Positions 17,632 through 25,830 of a stretch of 42,875 nucleotides of DNA are shown here, piece after piece. The position numbers and the translations under genes are program-made. Origin of the DNA: Deltaproteobacteria bacterium (GTDB lineage Bacteria > Desulfobacterota > Desulfuromonadia > Geobacterales > Pseudopelobacteraceae); NCBI GenBank assembly GCA_019162745.1, contig JAFLLC010000090.1, forward strand, positions 1 through 42,875, given 5' to 3'. Below the pieces are notes generated by a model, which was given only the letters and a program-made list of their open reading frames with translations, was not told where the DNA came from and did no database searches. Positions within the stretch are counted from its first letter, which is position 1, and every line of letters begins with the position of its first letter.

Positions 17632-18705
17632 ATGCCATTTTTACCGACATCAATTCTTGTTACCGGAGGGGCCGGTTTTATCGGCTCTAATTTCATCCAT
17701 TCATTTATCGCGGGCAATCCGGGATGCAGGGTTTCCAATCTAGATTGTCTGACCTATGCCGGCAATCTGAAAAACCTCACCGCGCTTGAAGGAAACCCGG
17801 ATTACCATTTTATCAAAGGGGATATCGGCGACGCAACCCTTGTGGGGAAGGTTCTTGCAGGGCAGCGGGTTGATGCGGTGGTGCATTTTGCCGCCGAGTC
17901 CCATGTCGATCGCTCCATCACCGGACCGGAAATATTTGTGCGTACGAACGTGCTCGGCACGCAGATCCTGCTGGAGGAGAGCCGCAAGCATTGGCTCTCC
18001 GGCGCCGTTGCTGATTTTCGTTTTTTGCAGATATCAACTGATGAGGTCTATGGCAGTCTGGGTGACACCGGCTACTTTACCGAAGAAACGCCGTTGGCCG
18101 CCAATTCACCATATTCCGCCAGCAAGGCTGGCGCTGACCTGCTGGTGCGCGCCTATCATGAAACATTCGGCATGCCGACTTTGAATACCCGCTGCTCCAA
18201 TAATTATGGCCCCTACCACTTCCCGGAAAAGCTGATCCCGCTCCTGATCCACAATATCATCAACAAAAAGCCGCTGCCGGTCTACGGCGACGGCTTGAAT
18301 ATCCGCGACTGGCTGCACGTCCGTGATCATGCCGTGGCGATTGAGACCGTTCTGAAAAAGGCAAAGCCCGGTTCAGTCTATAATATCGGCGGTAACAACG
18401 AATGGAAAAATATCGATATTGTCAATCTGGTTTGCGACCTGCTGGATGACCGTCTCGGTCGTGCTCGAGGTGAGAATCGCTCTTTGACAGCCTTTGTCAA
18501 GGATCGCCCCGGCCATGACCGCCGCTATGCTATTGATGCCTCCAGGCTCAAAGCCGATCTCGACTGGAGCCCGGCCTATACCTTTGAGCAGGGGATAGCC
18601 GAGACGATTGACTGGTATCTTGCCAATCAGGAATGGGTGGCTGAAGTTACTTCCGGCGCGTACCGCGAATATTATCAAGGTCAGTATGGCGGAGGTGCAG
18701 TTTGA
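17632..18705 (+). CDS. rfbB: dTDP-glucose 4,6-dehydratase
   Basis: Converts dTDP-glucose to dTDP-4-keto-6-deoxyglucose with tightly bound NAD, the second step toward dTDP-rhamnose. It shows GGAGFIGSNF near residue 10, HFAAESHVDRSITGP near 85, the catalytic STDEVYG near 134, YSASKAGADLLVRAYHETFG (YxxxK) near 160, and NNYGPYHFPEKLIP. Length 357 aa is typical. A GAGGGGA ribosome site precedes the ATG. It is translationally coupled to rfbD by overlap. Neither rfbA nor rfbC is in the window, so rhamnose synthesis needs genes elsewhere. Confidence 0.96.
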   Translation: MPFLPTSILVTGGAGFIGSNFIHSFIAGNPGCRVSNLDCLTYAGNLKNLTALEGNPDYHFIKGDIGDATLVGKVLAGQRVDAVVHFAAESHVDRSITGPEIFVRTNVLGTQILLEESRKHWLSGAVADFRFLQISTDEVYGSLGDTGYFTEETPLAANSPYSASKAGADLLVRAYHETFGMPTLNTRCSNNYGPYHFPEKLIPLLIHNIINKKPLPVYGDGLNIRDWLHVRDHAVAIETVLKKAKPGSVYNIGGNNEWKNIDIVNLVCDLLDDRLGRARGENRSLTAFVKDRPGHDRRYAIDASRLKADLDWSPAYTFEQGIAETIDWYLANQEWVAEVTSGAYREYYQGQYGGGAV

Positions 18706-19541
18706 TTCTGGTAGTGGGTGCAAACGGGATGCTGGGGCAAGATCTGATGTCGCTCCTTGGTGACAGGGGACACGGTGTGGACATCGCTGATATCGATATT
18801 ACCTCGCCGGAATCGGTGTTGGAGGTTATCGGTCGTCTAAAACCGACGGTGGTAGTCAATTGTGCCGCCTATACCGATGTCGACGGCTGTGAAAGCGACC
18901 CCGAGACGGCAATGGCGGTCAATGGTGAAGGGGTTGCTTATCTGGCGATGGCCTGCCGGGAGAACGGCGCTCTGCTGGTGCAGGTCAGTACCGATTACAT
19001 TTTTGACGGCGGCAAAGGTACGCCGTACGTCGAGGATGATGCCCCGAATCCGCTTGGCGTTTACGGTGAATCAAAGCTCGCAGGTGAAATGAATGCCGCA
19101 TTTTCTCCGGAATATCTGATCGTCCGGACGCAGTGGCTGTACGGCCTGCATGGCAAAAATTTTGTTGAAACCATGCTCCGTCTGGGGACTGAAAAGGATG
19201 AATTGGCTGTGGTTGACGATCAGATCGGTTCGCCAACCTGGACAGTCGATCTGTCACGGGCAGTTATTGCGCTGATTGATGGCGGCTGCCGGGGTACCTA
19301 TCACGCGGCCAATTCTGAGTACTGTTCGTGGAACGGCTTTGCCAAAGCGATCTTTGAAGAAACCGGCTTAAACGTTGCGGTCAAGCCGATGACAACCACA
19401 GAGTTGAATCGCCCTGCCAGGCGTCCGCTCTATTCGACTCTGGAATGCAGTAAATTGACCGTTGATACCGGTTTTCACCCGCAAACATGGCGGGATGCAC
19501 TGAGGCAGTATCTGAAGCTTCGCACCTCTAAGACACTTTGA
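18702..19541 (+). CDS. rfbD: dTDP-4-dehydrorhamnose reductase
   Basis: Reduces dTDP-4-keto-L-rhamnose to dTDP-L-rhamnose with NAD(P)H. An SDR fold with GANGMLGQDL near residues 5-14, STDYIFDG near 103, YGESKLAGE (YxxxK) near 128-136 and RTQWLYG is clear. It ends with the RPLYSTLECSKL region typical of RfbD. Length 279 aa is normal. The start is TTG at 18702, overlapping the rfbB stop as TTGA, with GGAGG at 18691-18695 six bases ahead. The sequential step RfbC (epimerase) is missing from this cluster. Confidence 0.95.
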   Translation: MILVVGANGMLGQDLMSLLGDRGHGVDIADIDITSPESVLEVIGRLKPTVVVNCAAYTDVDGCESDPETAMAVNGEGVAYLAMACRENGALLVQVSTDYIFDGGKGTPYVEDDAPNPLGVYGESKLAGEMNAAFSPEYLIVRTQWLYGLHGKNFVETMLRLGTEKDELAVVDDQIGSPTWTVDLSRAVIALIDGGCRGTYHAANSEYCSWNGFAKAIFEETGLNVAVKPMTTTELNRPARRPLYSTLECSKLTVDTGFHPQTWRDALRQYLKLRTSKTL

Positions 19542-19552
19542 AAGGATCAGCT

Positions 19553-19933
19553 ATGGAACGTGGTGAACGCCCGTGGGGTACCTATACCGTTCTCGATGAG
19601 AATACGAGTTATAAGATAAAGCGTATTGAAGTCCTGCCCGGCCAGCGTCTGTCGCTGCAGAAGCACCACCACCGCAGCGAACACTGGATCGTGGTGTCCG
19701 GCACCGCTCTTGTTACCTGTGGTGAAGGGTTGCAGACCGTTAACGTCAATGAGTCGACCTTTATTCCTATCGGTCAGCACCATCGCCTCGAAAATCCGGG
19801 CAAGATACCGCTCGTGATTATTGAGGTGCAGAGCGGGGAATATCTGGGAGAAGACGATATCGTCCGTTTTAATGATGATTACAATCGCTGTGAAAGCCCA
19901 AACCATGACAAACAGGATATGTGTGTTGAATAG
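19553..19933 (+). CDS. Stand-alone cupin mannose-6-phosphate isomerase (type II PMI domain)
   Basis: A 126-aa single cupin equal to the C-terminal domain of bifunctional AlgA/ManC proteins. It contains RPWGTYTVLDENTSYKIKRI, then PGQRLSLQKHHHRSEHWIVV with the metal-binding histidines, and IPIGQHHRLENPGKIPL. It would interconvert fructose 6-phosphate and mannose 6-phosphate, though single-domain members have not all been shown active. AAAGGA at 19541-19546 fixes ATG 19553; an upstream in-frame start at 19538 overlaps rfbD and lacks a site. The matching guanylyltransferase is a separate gene 540 bases downstream, so the usual fusion is split here. Confidence 0.88.
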   Translation: MERGERPWGTYTVLDENTSYKIKRIEVLPGQRLSLQKHHHRSEHWIVVSGTALVTCGEGLQTVNVNESTFIPIGQHHRLENPGKIPLVIIEVQSGEYLGEDDIVRFNDDYNRCESPNHDKQDMCVE

Positions 19934-20456
19934 TATCGCATCGTTCAGGCATGCGCTGCTGACTCTTTTCTCTGTCGGTTTGTTTTTCGTCATCGCAGGA
20001 TGTGCCGCCTCTTCTACGACGATAATTGAGGAGGAAGTTGTCACCAATCCAAGGCCCATGTACAGCTACACGACACTCTTGATTCAGGATTTTGAACTCA
20101 AGCGGGAATTGCATCCTGATGTTACCGATGTCCGTATGGGGCAGCGCGAACTCCGCTATGAAAAACTCCCCGGAGAGCTGTCTGAGCATATCGAGCGCTA
20201 TGTCAAGTCACATCGCATCTATAAAAATATTTCCCGAGACGGGAAAACGGATGCATCAACACTGCTGCTTACGGGTAAATTCATCCGCCTTGGCCGTTTT
20301 AAAATAACTGTTGCAGTCAGTTTGCGCGATGGTGTCAGCAATCAGGAGGTGGCTTACTTCCGTCAGACACTCTGGGATGTCTTTGACACGACCGACTCGT
20401 TTAGTCAACTCGGGCGCGAAGTAGCAGATTTTATAAGTCGGATTCAGTACAAATAA
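19905..20456 (+). CDS. Putative lipoprotein (DUF4410-like)
   Basis: A signal peptide with the lipobox VIAGC (mature Cys near residue 27 from this start) predicts lipid anchoring, probably at the outer membrane because Ala follows the Cys. The mature part contains YTTLLIQDFELKRELHPD, LSEHIERYVKSHRIYKNI, LLTGKFIRLGRF and a C-terminal FSQLGREVADFISRI. This order resembles DUF4410-type lipoproteins, an assignment I hold weakly. The start may be ATG 19905 or GTG 19923 (AGGA at 19914-19917); both lie inside the end of the preceding cupin gene. It sits between the two halves of GDP-mannose synthesis, so a role in surface polysaccharide is possible but unproven. Confidence 0.7.
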   Translation: MTNRICVLNSIASFRHALLTLFSVGLFFVIAGCAASSTTIIEEEVVTNPRPMYSYTTLLIQDFELKRELHPDVTDVRMGQRELRYEKLPGELSEHIERYVKSHRIYKNISRDGKTDASTLLLTGKFIRLGRFKITVAVSLRDGVSNQEVAYFRQTLWDVFDTTDSFSQLGREVADFISRIQYK

Positions 20457-20469
20457 CGGGAGATACTTC

Positions 20470-21558
20470 ATGTACGTTGTTATTCTGGCCGGAGGGTCTG
20501 GGACCAGATTCTGGCCGCTTTCGCGGGCTGCCCGCCCCAAACAGCTTATTTCGATCACCGGTGACCGAAGCATGCTGCAGCGAACGGTAGAGCGTGTCCT
20601 GCCGCTGCACCCGAAGCGGATTCTGATTATAACCAACCATCTGCAGGCGGATGAAACCGCACGCCAGATGCAGTCCTATGATTCGGTCCCGATCGATGTT
20701 ATCGCCGAACCTGCTGCGCGCAATACCGCCCCGGCCATCGGCCTGGCTGCCGCACTTATTGCCGCCCATGATCCATCCGCAATAATGGTAGTCCTGCCCG
20801 CTGATCATTTCATAAAAAATGAAAATATGCTGCGAGATACGCTGACCTTTGCGGGGGATGCCGCGGGCAACGGTTTTCTGGTGACGCTTGGCATTTTGCC
20901 GTCACGCCCGGAAACCGGATATGGATATATCGAAGCCGGGATGGATGCAGTCGCTGAAGGGTCCGCTCAGGGGCCGTTCCCGGTCAGGCGCTTTGTGGAA
21001 AAACCGCCGCTGGATCAGGCTTTGCGCTATCTGGAGGAAGGGAACTATTTTTGGAACAGCGGCATGTTTATCTGGCGGGCCGACACGATTCTGGCGGAGA
21101 TGGGGATATTCATGCCGGCTCTGCATAACAAACTCCTGCAGTTGATCCAAGCCGGAGTCTCGCCTGAACAGGCCGACATGAAGGTGCAGATTGCCGCTCT
21201 GTATCAGGATATAGAGAGTATTTCGATCGATTACGGGGTTATGGAAAAATCTTCCCGGGTTTTGATGGTGCCGGTAGAGATGGGGTGGAGTGATGTCGGG
21301 AGCTGGAGCGCTCTGCCGGAGGTGATTGAGCCTGACAATGACGGCACCGTCTGCGTCAATGCTGCCGGGCATATCGCCGTCGATTCCTCAGATTGTATAA
21401 TTTATTCCGACGGGAGAATGGTCGCAACGGTGGGGGTGAATAACGTTGTTGTCGTTGCCACTCCGGATGCCATTCTGGTCTGCCACCGCGAGCGCTGCCA
21501 GGATGTAAAAAAAGTGGTTGAACGGCTGGGAGCTGCCGGGTTGACTGACTACCTTTAG
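20470..21558 (+). CDS. manC: Mannose-1-phosphate guanylyltransferase
   Basis: Makes GDP-mannose from mannose 1-phosphate and GTP. The nucleotidyltransferase signature GGSGTRFWPLSR is at residues 8-19, with QLISITGDRSMLQRTVERV, EPAARNTAPAIGLAA, LPADHFI and RFVEKPPLDQALRYL following in the family order. A C-terminal left-handed helix region ends at residue 362. It lacks the fused cupin isomerase domain, which is encoded separately at 19553-19933. GGGAG precedes the ATG. It ends the nucleotide-sugar block; the biotin operon promoter begins 25-30 bases later. Confidence 0.94.
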   Translation: MYVVILAGGSGTRFWPLSRAARPKQLISITGDRSMLQRTVERVLPLHPKRILIITNHLQADETARQMQSYDSVPIDVIAEPAARNTAPAIGLAAALIAAHDPSAIMVVLPADHFIKNENMLRDTLTFAGDAAGNGFLVTLGILPSRPETGYGYIEAGMDAVAEGSAQGPFPVRRFVEKPPLDQALRYLEEGNYFWNSGMFIWRADTILAEMGIFMPALHNKLLQLIQAGVSPEQADMKVQIAALYQDIESISIDYGVMEKSSRVLMVPVEMGWSDVGSWSALPEVIEPDNDGTVCVNAAGHIAVDSSDCIIYSDGRMVATVGVNNVVVVATPDAILVCHRERCQDVKKVVERLGAAGLTDYL

Positions 21559-21582
21559 TCTCGTTGCTCTGAACAGATTTTT

Positions 21583-21609
21583 TTGAGCCTGTTGTCAACC
21601 AAATATTAT
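21583..21609 (+). promoter_or_regulatory. Probable sigma-70 promoter of the bio operon
   Basis: TTGAGC at 21583-21588 and TATTAT at 21604-21609 form -35 and -10 candidates with a 15-base spacer (16-17 if the -35 is read one or two bases earlier). The -10 lies exactly between the two halves of the BirA operator, the arrangement expected for repression by occlusion. Spacing is slightly short, so the precise -35 is uncertain. Confidence 0.5.
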
Positions 21610-21623
21610 GAAGCGGTTTACTA
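21592..21623 (+). promoter_or_regulatory. BirA operator upstream of bioF
   Basis: TTGTCAACC (21592-21600) and GGTTTACTA (21615-21623) are separated by 14 bases. The known BirA site is TTGTAAACC-N14 to N16-GGTTTACAA, so each half differs by one base. It lies directly before a biotin synthesis gene, which makes chance very unlikely. BirA with biotinyl-AMP would bind here and shut off bioF-bioH-bioC when biotin is sufficient. The operator also shows that the in-frame ATG at 21608 is not the bioF start. Confidence 0.9.
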
Positions 21624-21637
21624 GTGAGAAGGCCCAT

Positions 21638-22810
21638 ATGCAAAGAACGGTACAGAACGAACTCGAAGATATCAGGAGCCGCGGACTGCTGCGCAGTACC
21701 AGGGTGATCAGCGGTCGACAGGAAGCGCGCGTTAGCTGCAATGGACATGACGTGATGCTGCTCTGTTCCAATAATTACCTTGGGCTGGCCGATCATCCCG
21801 CCCTGGCGGCGGCTTCGATAGCGGCTGTTCAGCAATATGGGACGTCGAGCGGAGCCTCGCGGCTGGTGTCGGGGACTATGGCGCTTCACGAAGAACTGGA
21901 GCGTGCTGTAGCCAGCTTTAAAAAGAGTGAAGCGGCACTTCTCTTCAACAGCGGATATGCGGCAAATACCGGCATCATTCCGGCTCTGGTCGGTCGGGGT
22001 GATGTCGTCTTTTCTGACCGCCTCAATCACGCCAGCATCATTGACGGGATATTACTCTCCGGTGCACGCCTGGTCCGCTATCCACATAATGATTTCAGCT
22101 CTCTGGCCTCGCTCATGGAAAAACACGCCAAGGGGCGTTGTTTGATCATCACGGATGCTGTCTTCAGCATGGATGGTGATATCGCCCCGCTCGCCGAACT
22201 GGTTCTGCTCAAACGGAGGTATGGGGCACTGCTTATGGTCGATGATGCTCATGGCTGCGGTATTCTGGGAGAACATGGGGGGGGGAGCGCCGAACTGCTT
22301 GGTGTCGGGAATGATATTGATATCCAGATGGGAACGTTTGGCAAAGCCCTTGGGAGTTTTGGGGCTTACGCCGCAGTTTCGGCTGAATTGCGCGATCTGT
22401 TAATTAACCGCGCGCGAAGCTTCATTTTTTCAACCTCTTTGCCACCTTCGGTGTTGGCTGCATCGCTGGCGGCCGTTGAGCTAGTGCAGACACGTGAGGG
22501 GGACCGCTTGAGGAAGCAGCTTTGCGCCAACGGCCGCTTTTTCCGGGACGGTCTGGCGGCATCCGGTTTCAGCATTCCTCCAGGTTCAACCCAGATTGTG
22601 CCGATCGTCATCGGTTCTGCCGTTATCACCATGCAGTTTTCAGATAGGCTGATGGAGGAAGGGATTTTTGCCCAGGGAATACGGCCTCCGACGGTGCCCC
22701 CCGGCACCAGCCGTCTCAGGTTTACTCTGATGGCCACTCACACTGCCACTGATCTTGCCAAAGCCGTTGAGCGTATCTGCAAGGTCGGCAAGATTCTTGG
22801 AGTGGTGTGA
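21638..22810 (+). CDS. bioF: 8-amino-7-oxononanoate synthase
   Basis: A PLP enzyme joining pimeloyl-ACP (or CoA) and alanine, the first step of biotin ring assembly. It has the alpha-oxoamine synthase pattern: [11 protein letters not shown] near residue 35, [14 protein letters not shown] near 67, [38 protein letters not shown] and the PLP lysine in [14 protein letters not shown] near 235. Length is 390 aa. ATG 21638 has GAGAAGG five bases ahead; an earlier in-frame ATG at 21608 lies inside the BirA operator and is rejected. It overlaps bioH (TGATG). Confidence 0.95.
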   Translation: MQRTVQNELEDIRSRGLLRSTRVISGRQEARVSCNGHDVMLLCSNNYLGLADHPALAAASIAAVQQYGTSSGASRLVSGTMALHEELERAVASFKKSEAALLFNSGYAANTGIIPALVGRGDVVFSDRLNHASIIDGILLSGARLVRYPHNDFSSLASLMEKHAKGRCLIITDAVFSMDGDIAPLAELVLLKRRYGALLMVDDAHGCGILGEHGGGSAELLGVGNDIDIQMGTFGKALGSFGAYAAVSAELRDLLINRARSFIFSTSLPPSVLAASLAAVELVQTREGDRLRKQLCANGRFFRDGLAASGFSIPPGSTQIVPIVIGSAVITMQFSDRLMEEGIFAQGIRPPTVPPGTSRLRFTLMATHTATDLAKAVERICKVGKILGVV

Positions 22811-23637
22811 TGCCACTGTATCTCAACCGCAGAGGGGAGCAGCTGTGGTATGAAGACGAGGGTGGAGGGTTTCCGGTCGTACTTGTACATGGCTGGGGCA
22901 TGTCATCAGCGGTCTGGAAATATCAGTTTGAGGGGCTGGCTTCTTCAACGAGGCTTATCGCGCCTGACCTTCGCGGTCACGGCCGTTCACGGGAAATATC
23001 AGGTGGCCTGAATTTTGACTGCTTTGCCGAAGATCTGGTGGACCTGTTTGATTCTCTGAACCTTGCGAAGGTTGTTCTTGTCGGCTGGTCAATGGGGGCG
23101 CAAATTGCGCTTCAATCTTGCGCTGAGCTGTCAGACAGACTGGCAGGGATGGTGCTGCTCTCTGCAACCCCCTGCTTCACCGCCTCAGCTGATTTCCCTC
23201 ATGCTCTGGCACTCAGTGAAGTCGTCGGGATGCGGCTCAAAGTACAACGCAACACCCAGCGTGCGGTGGATGGGTTCTATGCCCGACTGTTTGCCGCAGG
23301 TGAACTTGAAAACAGCTCCTCTGCGGCAGAAATCAAACAACTGCTCTCGACAATATCGCCCCCGGATACCGCAGCCATGCTTGATGCGCTTGACGCGCTT
23401 GCCAGAACAGACCTGCGCCACCTGCTTGCCACAATTACAGTTCCGACTTTAATTCTGAATGGCGCACTGGACCAAATTTGTCTGCCACAGGCGTCGTGCT
23501 ATCTAAAAACCCACATTCCGCGCGCCCGGCAGATTGTTTTCCCGGAGTGTGGTCATGCACCTTTTTTGACTCAGAGATGTCAATTCACTGCCGAAATTAT
23601 CAGATTTACAAGGAGCGTATGTGAACAGGATGCCTGA
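22810..23637 (+). CDS. bioH: Pimeloyl-ACP methyl ester carboxylesterase (BioH-like alpha/beta hydrolase)
   Basis: Releases pimeloyl-ACP from its methyl ester, ending the disguised fatty-acid route to pimelate. An alpha/beta hydrolase fold is clear: VVLVHGWGMSSAVWKYQ for the oxyanion loop, DLRGHGRS, nucleophile elbow GWSMGAQIAL near residue 95, LILNGALDQICLP for the acid, and the final ECGHAPFLTQ histidine near 247. Length is 275 aa. ATG 22810 overlaps the bioF stop and has TTGGAG seven bases ahead. Its position between bioF and bioC supports BioH over an unrelated hydrolase. Its end overlaps the bioC start. Confidence 0.88.
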   Translation: MPLYLNRRGEQLWYEDEGGGFPVVLVHGWGMSSAVWKYQFEGLASSTRLIAPDLRGHGRSREISGGLNFDCFAEDLVDLFDSLNLAKVVLVGWSMGAQIALQSCAELSDRLAGMVLLSATPCFTASADFPHALALSEVVGMRLKVQRNTQRAVDGFYARLFAAGELENSSSAAEIKQLLSTISPPDTAAMLDALDALARTDLRHLLATITVPTLILNGALDQICLPQASCYLKTHIPRARQIVFPECGHAPFLTQRCQFTAEIIRFTRSVCEQDA

Positions 23638-24445
23638 TATCGGCAGGATAGCTGCGGCATTTCATCAAAAAGCTGTCGAGTATGATCAGCACGTTCTTGT
23701 GCAGAAACGGGTTGTGTCAAATCTGGTCAAGTCAGTCGAGCTGCATCTGCATCAGCCACCCGAGCATATCCTCGATGTCGGGACCGGCACTGGCGCCCTG
23801 CTTGAGCGGCTACATGTAATTTATCCGGCTGCTCACCTGACGGGAATTGATATCGCTCTGAATATGTGCCTGCGTACGCTGCAAAAGCTGGGTAATGACT
23901 GCCGGATGGTTAACGGTGATGCCGAATTCCTTCCGTTCAGAAGCGGAGCCTTCGATCTGGCGGTGTCGGCATCTGTGCTGCAGTGGGTGGGCAATTTACC
24001 CGCTGCTCTGCATGAGTTGCGCAGAGTTGTACGACCTGGGGGAAACATCAGTCTGGCATTTTTCTGTCAAGGCACGCTGGGAGAATTGCAGTACTGTTTT
24101 GGGGATGCGATCGGCAGGTGTGGTGCAGACAACAGTCAAAGTATGTCACGTCTGCACGCTTTCAGAACGGTTGACGACGTGAAGTCGATTTTAAGCGAAA
24201 TGGATTTCGAACGGGTAGTTGTTACGGTTGAAACTGAAGTTGACTGGTATGAGAATCTTCACTCCCTGTTGCGATCGATAAAAAACATCGGGGCCGGAAC
24301 TGTATCGGGCGGATCAGGGAGCGGCTTGGGTTGGAGGGGGATATTACAGGAGACTTCCCGGTTGTACCAAGGTAGGTATGGAGAGAGCGGCATGATTCCT
24401 GCCACATATAAAGTGCTTTATCTCTCTGCCCAGGTTGGACTGTAA
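23621..24445 (+). CDS. bioC: Malonyl-ACP O-methyltransferase
   Basis: Methylates malonyl-ACP so that fatty-acid enzymes can build pimelate. A class I SAM methyltransferase with the BioC opening IAAAFHQKAVEYDQHVLVQ, motif I ILDVGTGTGALLERL near residue 48, NGDAEFLPFRSGAFDL and SASVLQWV is seen. Length is 274 aa. The start is GTG 23621 with AAGGAG five bases ahead, overlapping the end of bioH by 17 bases. bioA, bioD and bioB are not in the window. It converges on the ArsR gene. Confidence 0.93.
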   Translation: MNRMPDIGRIAAAFHQKAVEYDQHVLVQKRVVSNLVKSVELHLHQPPEHILDVGTGTGALLERLHVIYPAAHLTGIDIALNMCLRTLQKLGNDCRMVNGDAEFLPFRSGAFDLAVSASVLQWVGNLPAALHELRRVVRPGGNISLAFFCQGTLGELQYCFGDAIGRCGADNSQSMSRLHAFRTVDDVKSILSEMDFERVVVTVETEVDWYENLHSLLRSIKNIGAGTVSGGSGSGLGWRGILQETSRLYQGRYGESGMIPATYKVLYLSAQVGL

Positions 24446-24482
24446 CAAAAGATTTGAATGCGACCCGATGAGCTGCCCCGGA

Positions 24483-24755
24483 TTATAACGAACTTATGAT
24501 TTTTTTGGCAAATTCATCGATAACACTATAATGTACTTCAACACCTTCCCGCTTGCCGTCAATTATCCCCTTGTTCTTAAGCAGCGCCAGGTGTTGCGAT
24601 ACCGTTGCCTGCGGCAGTCCGAGACATTCCCAGATATGTTTTACATTGCATTCATGCGTGCAGAGACCAGCAACGATCTTCAGGCGGATCGGGTGGCCCA
24701 GGACTTTTAATACCTCTGCTTCAGTTGAAAAGTTTTTATCTTTATCAAAGGCCAT
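24483..24755 (-). CDS. ArsR family winged-helix regulator
   Basis: A 90-aa dimeric repressor with the ArsR fold: EAEVLKVLGHPIRLKIVAGL, then the recognition region LGLPQATVSQHLALLKNKGI and the wing GKREGVEVHYSV. Cysteines are present in THECNVKHIWEC, the alpha-3/alpha-4 region where some members bind metals or sulfane sulfur; whether they sense anything here is not known. An upstream ATG at 24773 is in frame but has no ribosome site, while GGGAG eight bases before ATG 24755 supports the shorter form. A TATGA-N3-TCATA palindrome lies upstream. Its regulated genes could be itself only, since no effector gene follows. Confidence 0.88.
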   Translation of the reverse strand: MAFDKDKNFSTEAEVLKVLGHPIRLKIVAGLCTHECNVKHIWECLGLPQATVSQHLALLKNKGIIDGKREGVEVHYSVIDEFAKKIISSL

Positions 24756-24777
24756 TGTTCCGGCTCCCATCATTTTT

Positions 24778-24790
24778 TATGAATATCATA
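24778..24790. promoter_or_regulatory. Candidate ArsR operator
   Basis: TATGA-ATA-TCATA is a perfect five-base inverted repeat with a three-base centre, placed 23-35 bases upstream of the chosen ArsR start. ArsR-family proteins usually autoregulate through AT-rich palindromes of this kind. Function is inferred from position and symmetry only. Confidence 0.4.
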
Positions 24791-24855
24791 TATATGGAAT
24801 CTACGCTCGTCAATCTAAAACTTTTAATTCAAATATGTGTGCAGAGATTACTCCT

Positions 24856-25830
24856 TCAGCCGTACAACTGTTTGCTCAGATGGCAGGCTGCCGTATGACC
24901 GCTCGCATATTCAACCATTTCCGGGACCTCGCAGCGGCAGAGATCAACCGCATGGCGGCAGCGCGGATGGAATCGGCATCCGGACGGGATTGACAGAGCA
25001 GACGGCAGGTCGTCCCGCAGTAATACGTCTCTGGAGGCGGCTGAAGTGTGCACGCCGGGAATTGCGGCGATGAGGGCCTCAGTATACGGATGCCGGCAGC
25101 GATTAAACAGCTCTGAAGCGGGGCCGCACTCTACAATCGCTCCAAGATACATGATTATAATACGGTCACAGATGTGACGCAATACCAGTAAGTTGTGTGA
25201 GACAATCATCATGGAGAGCGAAAAATCACGTTTCATCTGCAGCAGGATATTGATTATCTGGGCTTGAATCGAAATATCGAGAGATGAAACCGGCTCATCG
25301 GCGATCAGGATATCAGGTGAAGCAGCCAGTGCACGAGCAATGCCGATGCGTTGCCGCTGTCCTCCTGAAAATTCATCGGGAAAGCGGTTGACGGCATCGT
25401 TCTGCAAACCGACCGCCGCCATGATACGGGATAGTTCTGCGCGTTGCAGCGGAGCAGAGATACCGGCGATCTTGAGCGGTTCTGAAATGCTGTCACCAAC
25501 CCGCATGCGAGGATTCAGGGATGAAAACGGGTCCTGAAAAATCATCTGGGTTTTGCGCCGGAAAACGCTGCGATCGTTATGTCCGAGCTGGCTCAGCGGA
25601 GCCCCTTTGTAAAAAACACTCCCCCCGTCTGGCGTCAGCAGGCCGGCCATGACCTTTGCCAGGGTGGATTTGCCGCAGCCGGACTCGCCGGCAATCCCGA
25701 GGGTTTCACCGGCAGAGAGATACAGGGATACCCTGTCAAGAGCGGTCAAAAAGCGGGTTGAATGACTCTTGCCGGAAACCCTGAACGTTTTATACAGATT
25801 GACTGCGCTGAGAAGCTGTGTATCGCTCAT
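24856..25830 (-). CDS. Peptide/nickel-type ABC transporter ATP-binding protein (DppF/OppF-like)
   Basis: The second ATPase of an Opp/Dpp-type importer, 324 aa. It has Walker A GESGCGKSTLAK near residue 47, Q-loop MIFQDPFSSLNPRMRVGD, signature FSGGQRQRIGIARALA, Walker B ILIADEPVSSLD and switch H in MIVSHNLLVL. The C-terminal extension carries the conserved cysteines CRFHPRCRHAVDLCRC typical of this subfamily. Its ATG overlaps the stop of the preceding ATPase gene (ATGA). In-frame codons further upstream belong to that gene. No permease or binding-protein gene is adjacent, so the substrate is unknown. Confidence 0.88.
   Translation of the reverse strand: MSDTQLLSAVNLYKTFRVSGKSHSTRFLTALDRVSLYLSAGETLGIAGESGCGKSTLAKVMAGLLTPDGGSVFYKGAPLSQLGHNDRSVFRRKTQMIFQDPFSSLNPRMRVGDSISEPLKIAGISAPLQRAELSRIMAAVGLQNDAVNRFPDEFSGGQRQRIGIARALAASPDILIADEPVSSLDISIQAQIINILLQMKRDFSLSMMIVSHNLLVLRHICDRIIIMYLGAIVECGPASELFNRCRHPYTEALIAAIPGVHTSAASRDVLLRDDLPSALSIPSGCRFHPRCRHAVDLCRCEVPEMVEYASGHTAACHLSKQLYG

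Noticed and set aside
21569-21584. CTCTGAACAGATTTTTTT as a terminator after manC
   Set aside because: The stem would be only three or four pairs with a two- to four-base loop, so it is not a credible terminator.
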